A DNA stretch of 64,000 nucleotides from Chaenocephalus aceratus. Lineage: Eukaryota > Chordata > Actinopteri > Perciformes > Channichthyidae. The notes under the pieces were generated by a model. That model did not search any database, was not told the DNA's origin, and was given only the letters and a program-made list of their open reading frames with translations. The stretch is taken from the NCBI GenBank assembly GCA_023974075.1, contig CM043801.1, forward strand, positions 496,001 through 560,000, given 5' to 3'. Below, in pieces: positions 1-8,036 of this stretch. Position 1 is the stretch's first letter, and each line of letters begins with the position of its first letter. A program made the translations under genes and the position numbers.

Positions 1-206
1 TTTATTCAACTATTTATTTATTTATTAATTCTGGTCATCTACTTGACGATCCGAAGCTGTGTGCATTACTTGCTGGTCGTAACTGTCAGACCTTTTATTT
101 TGTGTTTTAATATGTCTGTTTTTAAAGCACTCGCTGGAGCAGCAACCATGAATCTCGTTGTATATATGTACAATGACAATAAAAGCTTTTGAATTGAATT
201 GAATTG
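1..206 (+). mobile_element. 3' end of a non-LTR retroposon with (GAATT)n tail
   Basis: The last part reads as an AT-rich 3' end with an AATAAA-like element followed by a short GAATT tandem tail at about 189-206. Such tails are typical of 3' ends of fish LINEs and their SINEs. The left part is cut by the window edge, so the family cannot be assigned. The tail abuts the coding part of a Polinton-associated gene copy on the opposite strand, so this insertion appears to have interrupted that gene. Confidence 0.55.
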
Positions 207-352
207 CCCAAATTGGCGACAGTGCCAGAATATGTATTAAAAGACTGTTGGAGGATCTCTATTCTAGTGTCGGTTGTCATTACAGGTGTTGCTGGTGGAC
301 TCTGTTCCTGACTGCAACTCGCGGGGGGAGTCTTGGCTTTTCTCTGCTCCAT
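207..352 (-). pseudogene. Truncated second copy of the Polinton-associated Cys/His protein gene
   Basis: A reading frame starts at the ATG complementary to 350-352. Its first 17 residues align with the start of the intact gene at 2428-3090: both have M-(E/D)-x-R-K-x-K-x-x-P-x-x-C-S-x-E-Q. The upstream DNA of the two genes also matches at the same distance from the ATG, so the similarity is not chance coding bias. The frame stays open to about 122, but from 206 downward it is retroposon sequence rather than the original protein. The C-terminal Cys/His region present in the other copy is missing here. Function unknown. I infer a gene duplication inside a Polinton-like element followed by interruption of this copy. 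It could also be a diverged paralogue that had a different C-terminus. Confidence 0.55.
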
Positions 353-390
353 GGCTAGTTTACAACGGTCGTCTTAGTGAGGTTCTTCGT

Positions 391-437
391 TTTAGATGAT
401 TTGCTGAGTGGAGGGTGGGGCTCATTGCGTTGAATGG
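391..437 (-). promoter_or_regulatory. Upstream block shared with the paralogous gene at 3090
   Basis: This block, 39 bases upstream of the ATG at 352, matches 3130-3175, which lies 40 bases upstream of the ATG at 3090. Shared pieces on the plus strand include TTTARATGATYTGYTGAG and GTGGGGCT, with a GTTGARTGG-like end. Equal spacing suggests a duplicated promoter or leader. No TATA box is obvious inside it. Confidence 0.45.
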
Positions 438-749
438 GGGAGTCAATTATAGAATTGAGAGTTTTTAGAAAAAAAGTTCTTTAAGCGTTGTAGCTTTTTC
501 ATCTCATCTCCAGCAATAGGTCATCATTTAAGAACAAGTAATAGTTTTGTCAAGATTCTACAGAAAAAAGTCAGAAAAGTATAGAATGTCAGAAATATGG
601 AAAAGTCATTGTGTACAAATAGTATGTTGAAAATCAAAAAAGAAAACTCAATTCAATACAATTTAATGAATATTTTACCCTGTTCTAAAGTTTTGCACCC
701 TTAAAGAAAAACCCCTTCCTACCAAGTACTTCATATTATACCCTTTGTT

Positions 750-900
750 AAGTGTTGCGTACATCAAGGTGTATCTCAAAGTATCTTGGTAACATAAAAT
801 AACTAAAATATGTAAGTTTATCAGAAAATAAAAAACCTTGTTTATCTGAACAAGTGTTGCATACACCAAAGTGTGTCTAAAAGTATCTTAGTAACACAAG
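750..900. repeat. Pair of ~48-bp direct repeats 102 bp apart
   Basis: The segments 750-798 and 852-900 both begin AAGTGTTGC and both contain AAAGTATCTTRGTAACA, with scattered differences between them. They lie in an AT-rich stretch (353-1156) between the truncated gene copy and the integrase, in which I see no gene. Confidence 0.5.
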
Positions 901-1156
901 AAAAGAGAAAAAAGCATTGATATTAGCAAAAACTGGATTGTTCCACTGAAATAATAAATAAATAATTTCAAAAAGTGCTCTTAAAAAAGAACAAATGTAT
1001 TCGGATAAAGTATTTTGTTAGACTATTAAGTCCAAGATGATTACATTTAACCCCTAACCCATTTGTATTATATGTTTGTTTTCCTAATAAAGCCAGTCAC
1101 CTGAAATAATTTTGCCATGGCTGTAATGAAGGACTGAGCGTTGATTCTGTTTGTTT

Positions 1157-2243
1157 TTATACATCTTTGATTTCGTCTGCATCAACCCAGCTGTTGAATT
1201 TTTCGGGCCAATTATGCCAAGATACAAACATTTGTTTTTTCCCTCTCACCACATGCCTTTTTAGAATTTTCTCGACTTGAAAAGCCTTGTCATTGTCTAT
1301 CTTCACTTTTTGTAACTCTTTCTCATAAAAAGTCCCCTTGATCTCTTCTCCATCATAATCTTTGAGCTTGTAAACAGGTGGCTGCCGAGGTAAGCCTTCA
1401 GACACCGTAAATAGTTCGTCAGTATAACTCATAATATTTTTTATCAAATACCCCTCTCAATTTGGATATCCTTACAAGTTCGCCCTCCTTAAAGTTCATT
1501 TTGGCAGCAGCTTTTTTACGTTGGCTAGAGGGGGTATACAGGTTCCGAAACACTTGAGCCGCATTTTCCTTTGTCACCTGCATTGGCGTCATTTTAATAC
1601 TTCGGTGATAACTATTATTGTAACTTTCAATTAGTTCAGGTAAGACGTCTATATATCTATGAGTGTTTTTAGCTGTAAAATACCTCCACATTTTAGTTTT
1701 CAGCGTACGGTTAAATCTCTCTAGCACACATGCCTTCATGTCACTGGCGGTTGCATAATGTTGTATACCTCTTTTCTTCAATACGTTTTGAAAAACTTTA
1801 TTAAAGAATTCTTTCCCCGCATCTGTTTGTAACTTTTTAGGGATCTCACTGTGTGTTAAAATTGTATCAAAGGCTTTGGCAACCTCAATACCCGTCTTTT
1901 TCTTTAATGCTTGAGCATAGGCTTTTTTCGAAAATATATCTACGACTGTTAACAAATAATTAAAACCATCATTATATTCGGACAGCGACTGCATATCGCA
2001 GAGATCTGCTTGAAATTGCTGCAGCGGTCTGAGTACGAAAACTCTGTTTCTTACAAAATGCACCCTAGCAGGCTTGTGCAAAGTATATGCGTCCTGCTCA
2101 GATAAATATTCTCTGACTTTCTCTACATTTATTTGTTTACCCATTTCATTCTGTACAGCTCTATGGAGTTTATCCACACCTCCTAAACTCCCTGGATTAG
2201 ATGGAGTGTAATACACCCTATGCATAACACGTTTCTCAGACAT
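1157..2243 (-). pseudogene. Polinton/Maverick-like integrase with C-terminal chromodomain, one frameshift
   Basis: A DDE/retroviral-type integrase read on the minus strand. I chose the ATG at 2243 because the preceding 12 codons lack an ATG and the context AAACATGT is good. Counting from the open-frame start at 2279, the catalytic core shows D92 (QADLCDM), D153 (QTDAGKEF) and E187 (CVLERFNRT). A chromodomain follows, ending FVSWHNWPEKFNSWVDADEI. Integrase fused to a chromodomain, with this style of core, is known from Polinton/Maverick and adintovirus-like elements. Integrase core and chromodomain are in different frames. The break falls at a run of six T (1437-1442, plus strand), so it may be a real mutation or a sequence error. 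Neighbours on the same strand are two copies of an unrecognised gene and a 39-codon ORF. No polymerase B, ATPase, protease or capsid gene is in the window, so the element is partial. Confidence 0.75.
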
Positions 2244-2427
2244 GTTTCCTGTTACAGCCCGATGAGGTAATGAGTACAACAGTTTTTCTTACAATGCATT
2301 TTACTGATATGTATATACAACATTTCTCCAAGCAGAGAATAATAAAAGGAAGGACACACTATATCAAGTAAAATGAAAATAAAACATACTTTAACGAAAA
2401 AGTATCAAAAATAAATAAAAACTCTTC

Positions 2428-3090
2428 CTAATGCTGCCAGAAGGCCCAAGCTGCTCTTGTAATCTTCAGTTGGGTCTCGTCGTTCTCTACAAGCTGTTCG
2501 TATAGCTTCTCGATTTTAGCCTCAAAGAGTCTGGTGTTTCTGAGGTTGTGCAGAATCGCCTCGGTAGCTCCAAAGACTCTCCTCTCCGACACATGAAGGT
2601 GGTTCTGGTGTAGAGCGTCCCGAATGGCTGGAATGAAACAAACGGTCCATAGTCTCTTTACCACTTCATCATAGTTTCGATCCAGATAGTATTCACCGGT
2701 AGGGAATAAACACTCGTGCTGCATCTGACTGGGGTGATCGACTTGACACCCGTTACATGTTTCCTTTCTGTAAAGGTATACGACTCTATCCAACAGATTA
2801 ACTACAACTGCTTTTACCGTATTCAGGAATGCCGATGTCCTAGCACGTTCTGTAGCATCACCCTCGGGAGCACAAGGAAAGCATGGCGAATCAATGCCTA
2901 CTGCTGTTGATTTCTCTGGAGAGTTGTGAGTAGATGGAGGTTGAGGCATATCCAGCCACCCCGTGATATCAATACCAGCCATAGCGCTGTCCAGATCTGG
3001 TGTCCAAATTGTAGGTGAGGATGGAGGTCCTCCAGATGTTTGCTCCAGGCTGCAGATCGTGGGGAGAGACTTGGTTTTTCTCAGATCCAT
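2428..3090 (-). CDS. Polinton-associated protein with a Cys/His motif, function unknown
   Basis: A 220-codon intact frame starting at the ATG complementary to 3088-3090. Residues 1-90 are rich in Pro, Ser, Thr and acidic residues and look disordered. Residues about 85-220 look folded and contain CxxC (CNGC), then HPSQMQHEC, a plausible Cys/His metal-binding cluster. The C-terminal 60 residues are charged and helical in appearance. It sits about 185 bases before the integrase frame, on the same strand. A truncated paralogue lies at 207-352. I do not recognise the family. Position next to the integrase and duplication within the same cluster suggest an accessory gene of the Polinton-like or virus-like element rather than a host gene. 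Intact despite the frameshifted integrase. Confidence 0.55.
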   Translation of the reverse strand: MDLRKTKSLPTICSLEQTSGGPPSSPTIWTPDLDSAMAGIDITGWLDMPQPPSTHNSPEKSTAVGIDSPCFPCAPEGDATERARTSAFLNTVKAVVVNLLDRVVYLYRKETCNGCQVDHPSQMQHECLFPTGEYYLDRNYDEVVKRLWTVCFIPAIRDALHQNHLHVSERRVFGATEAILHNLRNTRLFEAKIEKLYEQLVENDETQLKITRAAWAFWQH

Positions 3091-3129
3091 GGTTGCTGCT
3101 CTCTAAAATGTCCTTGAAGGGTTCTCTTT

Positions 3130-3175
3130 TTTAAATGATCTGTTGAGGAAAGGTGGGGCTTGTTATGTTGAGTGG
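3130..3175 (-). promoter_or_regulatory. Upstream block shared with the truncated gene copy
   Basis: Counterpart of the block at 391-437, at nearly identical distance (40 bases) from the ATG of the 220-codon gene. Conservation of both spacing and sequence suggests a promoter or 5' leader copied with the gene. Confidence 0.45.
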
Positions 3176-3451
3176 TAGGCGGAGCCCATTGGAGAAAAGT
3201 CAGAGTCTTTTGCAGTCAAACTATGTAGCTTTTAAAACTCAGTGATGCATAATACAGAAAACTCCTTCATTTTACTTGAGGGCTTCAACATGTATTTTGT
3301 ACTTAGAAGGATACTTCATTAAAAGCTTCTAAATAATTACAATCTAGGGCTGTTATATAATAGAAAAAACAACAGATGCATAGAGGTTCTTTAATACACA
3401 TCAAGCAGCATTAACTAACTACATGATATTATAACATAAAAAAATAAAAGT

Positions 3452-3457
3452 ACTTAC
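3452..3457 (-). promoter_or_regulatory. Strong 5' splice-donor sequence downstream of the 39-codon ORF
   Basis: On the minus strand the sequence reads CTG|GTAAGTA, close to the consensus donor. It lies just after the stop of the small ORF at 3500-3619, in the right direction to splice its transcript towards the genes to the left. Use is inferred only. Confidence 0.35.
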
Positions 3458-3499
3458 CAGATATCTGTGCCTAATGGGGGAAAAGCAAAGAGAGGCTGT

Positions 3500-3619
3500 C
3501 TAGATGGTTCGGATAACTACAAACTGCATTCGTTTCTTGATTGGAGCACCCAACGGATGGCTGTAAGTTGTCACCGGTGTCTCGCTAATTAAACTCATAT
3601 CAAGACGTCTCTTGGCCAT
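3500..3619 (-). CDS. 39-codon ORF with TATA-like element, function unknown
   Basis: A short frame from the ATG complementary to 3617-3619 in the context GAAAATGGC. The peptide is basic near both ends (MAKRRLD..., ...IKKRMQ) with a hydrophobic end. A TATA-like TAAATAAAAG lies about 47-56 bases upstream (plus 3666-3675), and a consensus splice donor lies about 45 bases after the stop. The same frame is open further upstream through a TG microsatellite, but that part has no ATG of its own in good context and is low-complexity. It may be a small gene or first coding exon of the Polinton-like cluster, or a chance ORF. Confidence 0.3.
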   Translation of the reverse strand: MAKRRLDMSLISETPVTTYSHPLGAPIKKRMQFVVIRTI

Positions 3620-3716
3620 TTTCTCTTGACTTGAAAAATATTGAAGAGTGACCAAAAGACGCTGGCTTTTATTTAGCCAACCTCTAACGGGAGAGGGGTG
3701 AGGGGTGAGGAAAGTG

Positions 3717-3741
3717 TGTGTGTGTGTGTGTGTGTGTGTGT
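3717..3741. repeat. (TG)n microsatellite
   Basis: About 12 TG units. It lies upstream of the 39-codon ORF. Confidence 0.9.
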
Positions 3742-4035
3742 TCCCCCCTCCCCTCGGCCGCCATATGGTTTCTCCCCTCATGTCCTGACTTGTCTCAGAC
3801 TGTTCGCAAAAACAGAGAGGCTGACTTTTTTTAAATATATGGTTGTTTTAGATGCTTTACTTTGATTAATTTCATGTTATTTGCAAGTATTTGTAAGTTA
3901 CATTCAATACTGTATACAGGATTAGGGGCACAGGAAGTGGTTAGGAGGCGGGACATATATCCTATGCATACGAATTGATTGAAACAACGGCATTTTATTT
4001 TTCTCATTTTGTTAATGTTAATTTAATTTTGTAAA

Positions 4036-4196
4036 CCGGAAGCGGGGACGGGACATCCGCCGGAAGTGGGGACGGGACATCCGGTCAAACGGGGCGGGAC
4101 TTCCGGTCGAAAGGGACGTGCCTTCCGGTCGAAATGGGCGGGACTTCTGCCGGAAGTGGGGGCGGAACTTCCGGTCAAAAGGGGCGGGGCGACCTG
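4036..4196. repeat. GC-rich array of ~7 degenerate ~23-bp units with ETS-like sites
   Basis: Consecutive units alternate between CCGGAAGYGGGG-type starts and TCRAAAGGGG-type starts, each ending in GACWTCCGG or similar, at roughly 22-25 bp spacing. Three units contain CCGGAAG followed by T or C, which matches the ETS-factor binding consensus. The array is sharply GC-rich within AT-rich flanks. The flanks are also alike: ATGCATACGAATTGATTGAA at 3964 and ATGCATACTAATGTGATGAA at 4207. Plain minisatellite expansion is the simplest explanation. Confidence 0.65.
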
Positions 4197-4251
4197 TCAC
4201 ATTCCATGCATACTAATGTGATGAAAGTGGCATTTGTATAACTACTAACCC

Positions 4252-4832
4252 CTATCCAGAAGTAAGGTTCCAGAGCCGACGCTGTGCGTAGAGGTGAGCC
4301 CAACCAGATCCAACTGGTAACGCTCCACCTCCCGCACAAGCTTCGGCTCCCTCCCCCCCAGAGAGGTGACGTTCCACGTCTCCAAAGCCAGCTTCTGTCC
4401 CCCGGGTCTGGTCCGTCGAGACCCTCCGCTTTCACTGCCACCCTTCTGGCAGCGCACCCGACCCCATCGTTGTTTCCCGTAGGTGGTGGGCCCGCGGGAC
4501 GGAGAAGCGGAGGTGTTGCCCACGTTGCCTTTTCGGGCTGGGCCCGGCCGGGCTCCGTGGCAAGCCCAGCCACCAGACGCTCGCCGACGAGTCCTCCTTC
4601 TGGGCCTGGCTCCAGAAGGGGACCCCGGGCTTCCTCCGGGCCGTGTATCCTCACTTCTTGGTTTTTCTTTCATGAGGTCTTTTGAACCAATCTTAGTCTG
4701 GCCCCTTGCCTGAGACCAATTTGCCATGGGAGACCCTACCAGGAACACAAGGTTCCAGACAACACAGCCCCCAGGTTCATCAGGGCACACAAACCTCTCT
4801 ACCACGGTAAGGTGCTGGTTCTTCAGAGAGGT
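4252..4832 (-). mobile_element. Rex3-like (RTE clade) 5' fragment
   Basis: The minus strand carries the start of the same LINE found on the plus strand at 8033, including the Arg/Pro-rich leader and the beginning of the endonuclease (TWNVTSLGG, then YQLDLVGL). It extends about 40 bases further 5' than the other copy. It ends inside the endonuclease, so the 3' three-quarters of the element is absent. A 10-bp repeat CTACTAACCC occurs at 4242-4251 and 4833-4842 on the two sides. Normal target-primed insertion truncates the 5' end, so a 5'-only fragment with apparent target duplications is unusual. Confidence 0.75.
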
Positions 4833-4852
4833 CTACTAACCCTACTAACCCG

Positions 4853-5319
4853 TGTGTATTTTATATTTTACACATTTGTTTTATATACATATTTTAACAT
4901 TTGGGTTGATGTGATTTTTATTACCAGGACTTATTTTTAAAAGCACTTTTATGTATTTATTTTATAATTTTTTAACACAAATTTTACCTGCATGCCGATT
5001 TTAAACAAAGTCAACCTCGGTCCTTTTAGCCAGATGTTTTTAACCCACTTACCAGGTCTTTCACCAGATGCTGTGGGACGCAGCCTCGGACACTCCACCG
5101 GGGGAGGAGTACAGGTTTTAACCCCGCCGCATACGCTCTGTGCTGCAGCCGCTACTCTCTTTTATCCCTTTTATTCAATTTTTTAAAACCTTTTTAACCC
5201 AGACCAAACAGGGCTTTTATAAACTTTTATTGGTTTTACTATAGGAGTTTTTAGATATTGACCCTGTGCACCACGCTGCGCTCCTATGGAGCGCCGCACG
5301 TTCCCCAAAACTCTAACCC
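4853..5319. other. No gene seen
   Basis: AT-rich sequence without a recognisable coding or repeat feature. Confidence 0.5.
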
Positions 5320-5322
5320 TAA

Positions 5323-6029
5323 CGGACCGTCCACACAGCCGCGTGCGTTGACGCTTGGCGGTGGGCGTGTCTGAAGCTTGGGGAGTCAACGCGACCAACA
5401 ACCAATCACATGAATCTCCCGCCCCCGACATAGCAAAAAAGGAAAAGCCTGGTTCTTCTCCACTATTGCCAAAATGGATGCCGGTTTTGTAGCAAGGGTA
5501 GCACGGGCAAGTGTAGTAGCAAGGGTGGCTTTAGTGTATGCAATGTCTCACAGGAGGCCATGTAGTGTGCGACAACCTGCTGCGTCCATTCCCTGGACGT
5601 CACCTCACACGCGAAAAGAGGATGTTCAACTACCGCCTCAGCCGGGCCAGGTTGGTGGTTGAATGTGCGTTTGGCATCCTCTCATCTCAGTGGAGAATGT
5701 TCAGGAGTGTCATCACCACCGGCCCGGAGGTAGCAGAGTTGTGTGTGAAGGCCACCTGTGTGTTGCACAACTTCCTCCGCAGGAAGACGATAGGAAGGAC
5801 ATCACACACACCTATCGCAGAGTCCACGGATGAAGCTCCAGCTACTCCAACCAGCTTTGACGCCTCCGTCGAGGCGTCAAAAGTTGAACATTGCTCAACT
5901 TTTGACGCCAGCTACGCCAGCAACGCTCCACGTCGCTTCCCAAAATGCAGTTCGGCTAAAAGTGACGTCACCCCATTCAAAGTGAATGGGCAGAAGCGTT
6001 GGAAGCTTCAACGCTGTGTGGACGGGCCG
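5323..6029 (+). mobile_element. PIF/Harbinger deletion derivative with TAA target duplication
   Basis: Terminal inverted repeats begin CGGACCGTCCACACAGC at 5323 and end GCTGTGTGGACGGGCCG at 6029, with one mismatch. The element is flanked by TAA at 5320-5322 and 6030-6032, the 3-bp TWA duplication known for PIF/Harbinger. It retains a transposase 3' end but has lost most of the coding region and the Myb-like partner gene. Adjacent palindromes at 5857-5882 and 5873-5908 (arms built on TTTGACGCC and CAAAAGTTGA) lie near the right end. Confidence 0.85.
5474..5850 (+). pseudogene. Harbinger transposase (HARBI1-like) remnant
   Basis: The start (ATG at 5474, MDAGFVARVAR...) looks like the N-terminus, and from about 5545 another frame encodes the C-terminal DDE region. 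Recognisable there are LLRPFPGRHLT, then FNYRLSRARLVVECAFGILSSQW, then KATCVLHNFLRR. These are the conserved last blocks of PIF/Harbinger nuclease, including the final Glu region (VECAFG). The central catalytic Asp blocks are deleted and the two parts are in different frames, so no working nuclease is possible. Any movement would depend on a transposase from elsewhere. Confidence 0.75.
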
Positions 6030-6127
6030 TAACTGATATCCAAATCAGATAAATGCAATGTATTGCAAGTAAAAAAAATGTAGGCTACTAGGCATGGCCG
6101 CCATCTTGAACAAATGTATTGTCATGA

Positions 6128-6503
6128 CCATAGACTGTATATATAAATGGACGTAGTGTCCGTGACGTCACCCATAGGATTCTGCAGAGTTGCCGAGAAG
6201 CCCTTAGTAGGCGGAGTCAGCCACTAACGGCTCGACTGTGACTTCAGAGTCTAATCCCGCCTGCTCCAAATAAGGGCAAAGAGGCGGGACCTGCTGCCTC
6301 CGAACTGGAATTAAACAGAGCTAGCTCAGGCTAAGAAGCTAAGCTAACATGAAATACATGCATACCAAGTTACTGCTAACAGTGTAGTTCCCCTATATAA
6401 ACGTTACATTCATAATCAAATGAGACAATCTGCAAGAGAATTCACACTGTGAAGACCACTGAGACAAATGTAACATTTGTGATATTGGGCTATATAAATA
6501 AAC

Positions 6504-6564
<61 letters not shown>
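6128..6564 (+). mobile_element. Unclassified interspersed repeat ending in a (TTGA)n tail
   Basis: Begins near ATAGACTGTATATATAAATG and ends with GGGCTATATAAATAAACATTG followed by about 15 TTGA units at 6505-6564. An AATAAA-type 3' end plus simple-repeat tail suggests a non-LTR retroposon end, perhaps joined to another repeat on its left. Family uncertain. Confidence 0.4.
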
Positions 6565-6566
<2 letters not shown>

Positions 6567-7123
6567 TAGCTATATTTTTGTTATTCTTAATGCTTGTCAT
6601 TCACACGTTAAGAAAAGACGGACTCCACCGCCCGGACCTAACGGAGCCGCAGTGGGCTAGCTCCGGGACGCCGGCTAGAGCTAGCCCCCTGCGGCTCCGT
6701 TCGCTCCGGCGGCCACCACTGGGATAATTGGGTCCCCTATTAACATTTGCTCCCGTTTAGCATTATGGGCGTCATAGCCATAGACTATAAAAGTCTTACC
6801 CAAGGCTGAATCATAAACTAAAACGTATATGTATGTATAAAGGGTTACGTCCTTAGCTGGCTAATAAGTAGCAAGCTAAGCTACCAAGCACACAAACACC
6901 TGCGAACGGGGTTAACATGTATAATATTATCATTTTAGACTTCTTGGAAGTTCTGTTAGTACATTCAAGCGCACAGCACAACATTTTAATTGTCTGGTAT
7001 TTGTAACAATATTCCCACCACCACGAACACGGCTAAAGGGTCAAGTACAGTAACTACAACTAACTAATGTTGTAGCCTCTATGGTTGCCTCACTGTCAGT
7101 TGACAGTGAGGCATGTACGTGTC
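6565..7123. other. No gene seen
   Basis: Mixed GC-rich and AT-rich sequence. I see no coding region. Short segments such as CATAGACTATAAAAG resemble the start of the repeat at 6128. Confidence 0.4.
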
Positions 7124-7250
7124 CATCAAAGTGACCACGCCCTAATTTATGCAAAAGCATTAAGGCTTAATATTAATTAAACAGATGAGTTGAGAAAAAA
7201 TTCACCCCCCCCAATCCATATTCATGAAGGGGGAATCTAACTATGCAGAG
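7124..7250 (+). repeat. Dispersed repeat, copy 1 (second copy 49492-49622)
   Basis: Shares GTGACCACGCCCTAATTTAT, a TTAAGRCYTAATAT-type block, and GAATCTAACTAT with the copy at 49492. The family is not assigned. It continues to the right into a segment with no match at the other copy. Confidence 0.55.
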
Positions 7251-8032
7251 AATATGGTTTGTTGAACCACGATGTAAACATGTTTATTTCTGCTGTAAAG
7301 GTGGGCATTTTAACATGGGGGTCTATGGAAATTGCTCCCTTCTGCAGCCTGCTCCTACTGGCCACTAGATGAACTGCAGTTTGAGACACTTCCGTATTAG
7401 CGTCCCGGCTCTTCCCCAGAGTTTGCCGCTTGGTCATGACATATTTTGAGTCTTGAATTGTAGCTTCTGAGGAATTCTGAAGTTCATAATTTGAATTCTG
7501 GACTGGGTTGCACCAGTTTGTCTTATCTTGTGACTAAACCCAAGCATTTAGTCACGCCTAAACCCTGACTAAACCCTTAGTTTCTACTAGTTAGTCGCAT
7601 ACTAGTTGGTGTCACCACGGCAACTTAGGCGTTGTCTTAAGTAGTTACTACTAACTAGTTACTCAAATCCAAATAGCCAATCGGCGAGCAAGTAAAATGT
7701 AAACAAGGAAGGTGATCACCCTTACTTGGTTACTGTTGCTAGCTAGCTAATGTTAGCTTGCAAACGTTAGCTAGCTAGCTAACAAACGTTAGCTACAATG
7801 TTTCAGCCCACCTCCATCCTAACACTAACGTTATAGCTACTTTGCAATGACAACCTAAACAGATATTTATCAAGGGTGTTTGTTTTTTTAGCAGATTTGA
7901 AGACACTAGTATTACTTCCTCACACTAGTCATCACTTACACCACCTTGGGTACATTTCAACTTATAGCCTCAATATCACATTATATCCATTGTTAAAATT
8001 AAAATTAACCCAAAAAACGTTGTCACTTGTCA
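7251..8032. other. No gene; palindromic GCTAGC-rich stretch
   Basis: No coding signal. 7540-7660 has several short inverted segments around CTAGTTAGT, and 7738-7795 has repeated GCTAGCTAGC and AACGTTAGCTA motifs. This looks like small DNA-transposon debris. Confidence 0.35.
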
Positions 8033-8036
8033 CTTT

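Noticed and set aside
4284..4713. Open frames on the strand opposite the Rex3-like 5' region, repeated at 8114-8543
   Set aside because: They are GC-rich antisense shadows of the LINE leader. They look conserved only because the two LINE copies are similar.
4833..4851. CTACTAACCC repeats resembling telomere or interstitial telomeric sequence
   Set aside because: Only two units and not TTAGGG. Better explained as target-site or local tandem repeat.
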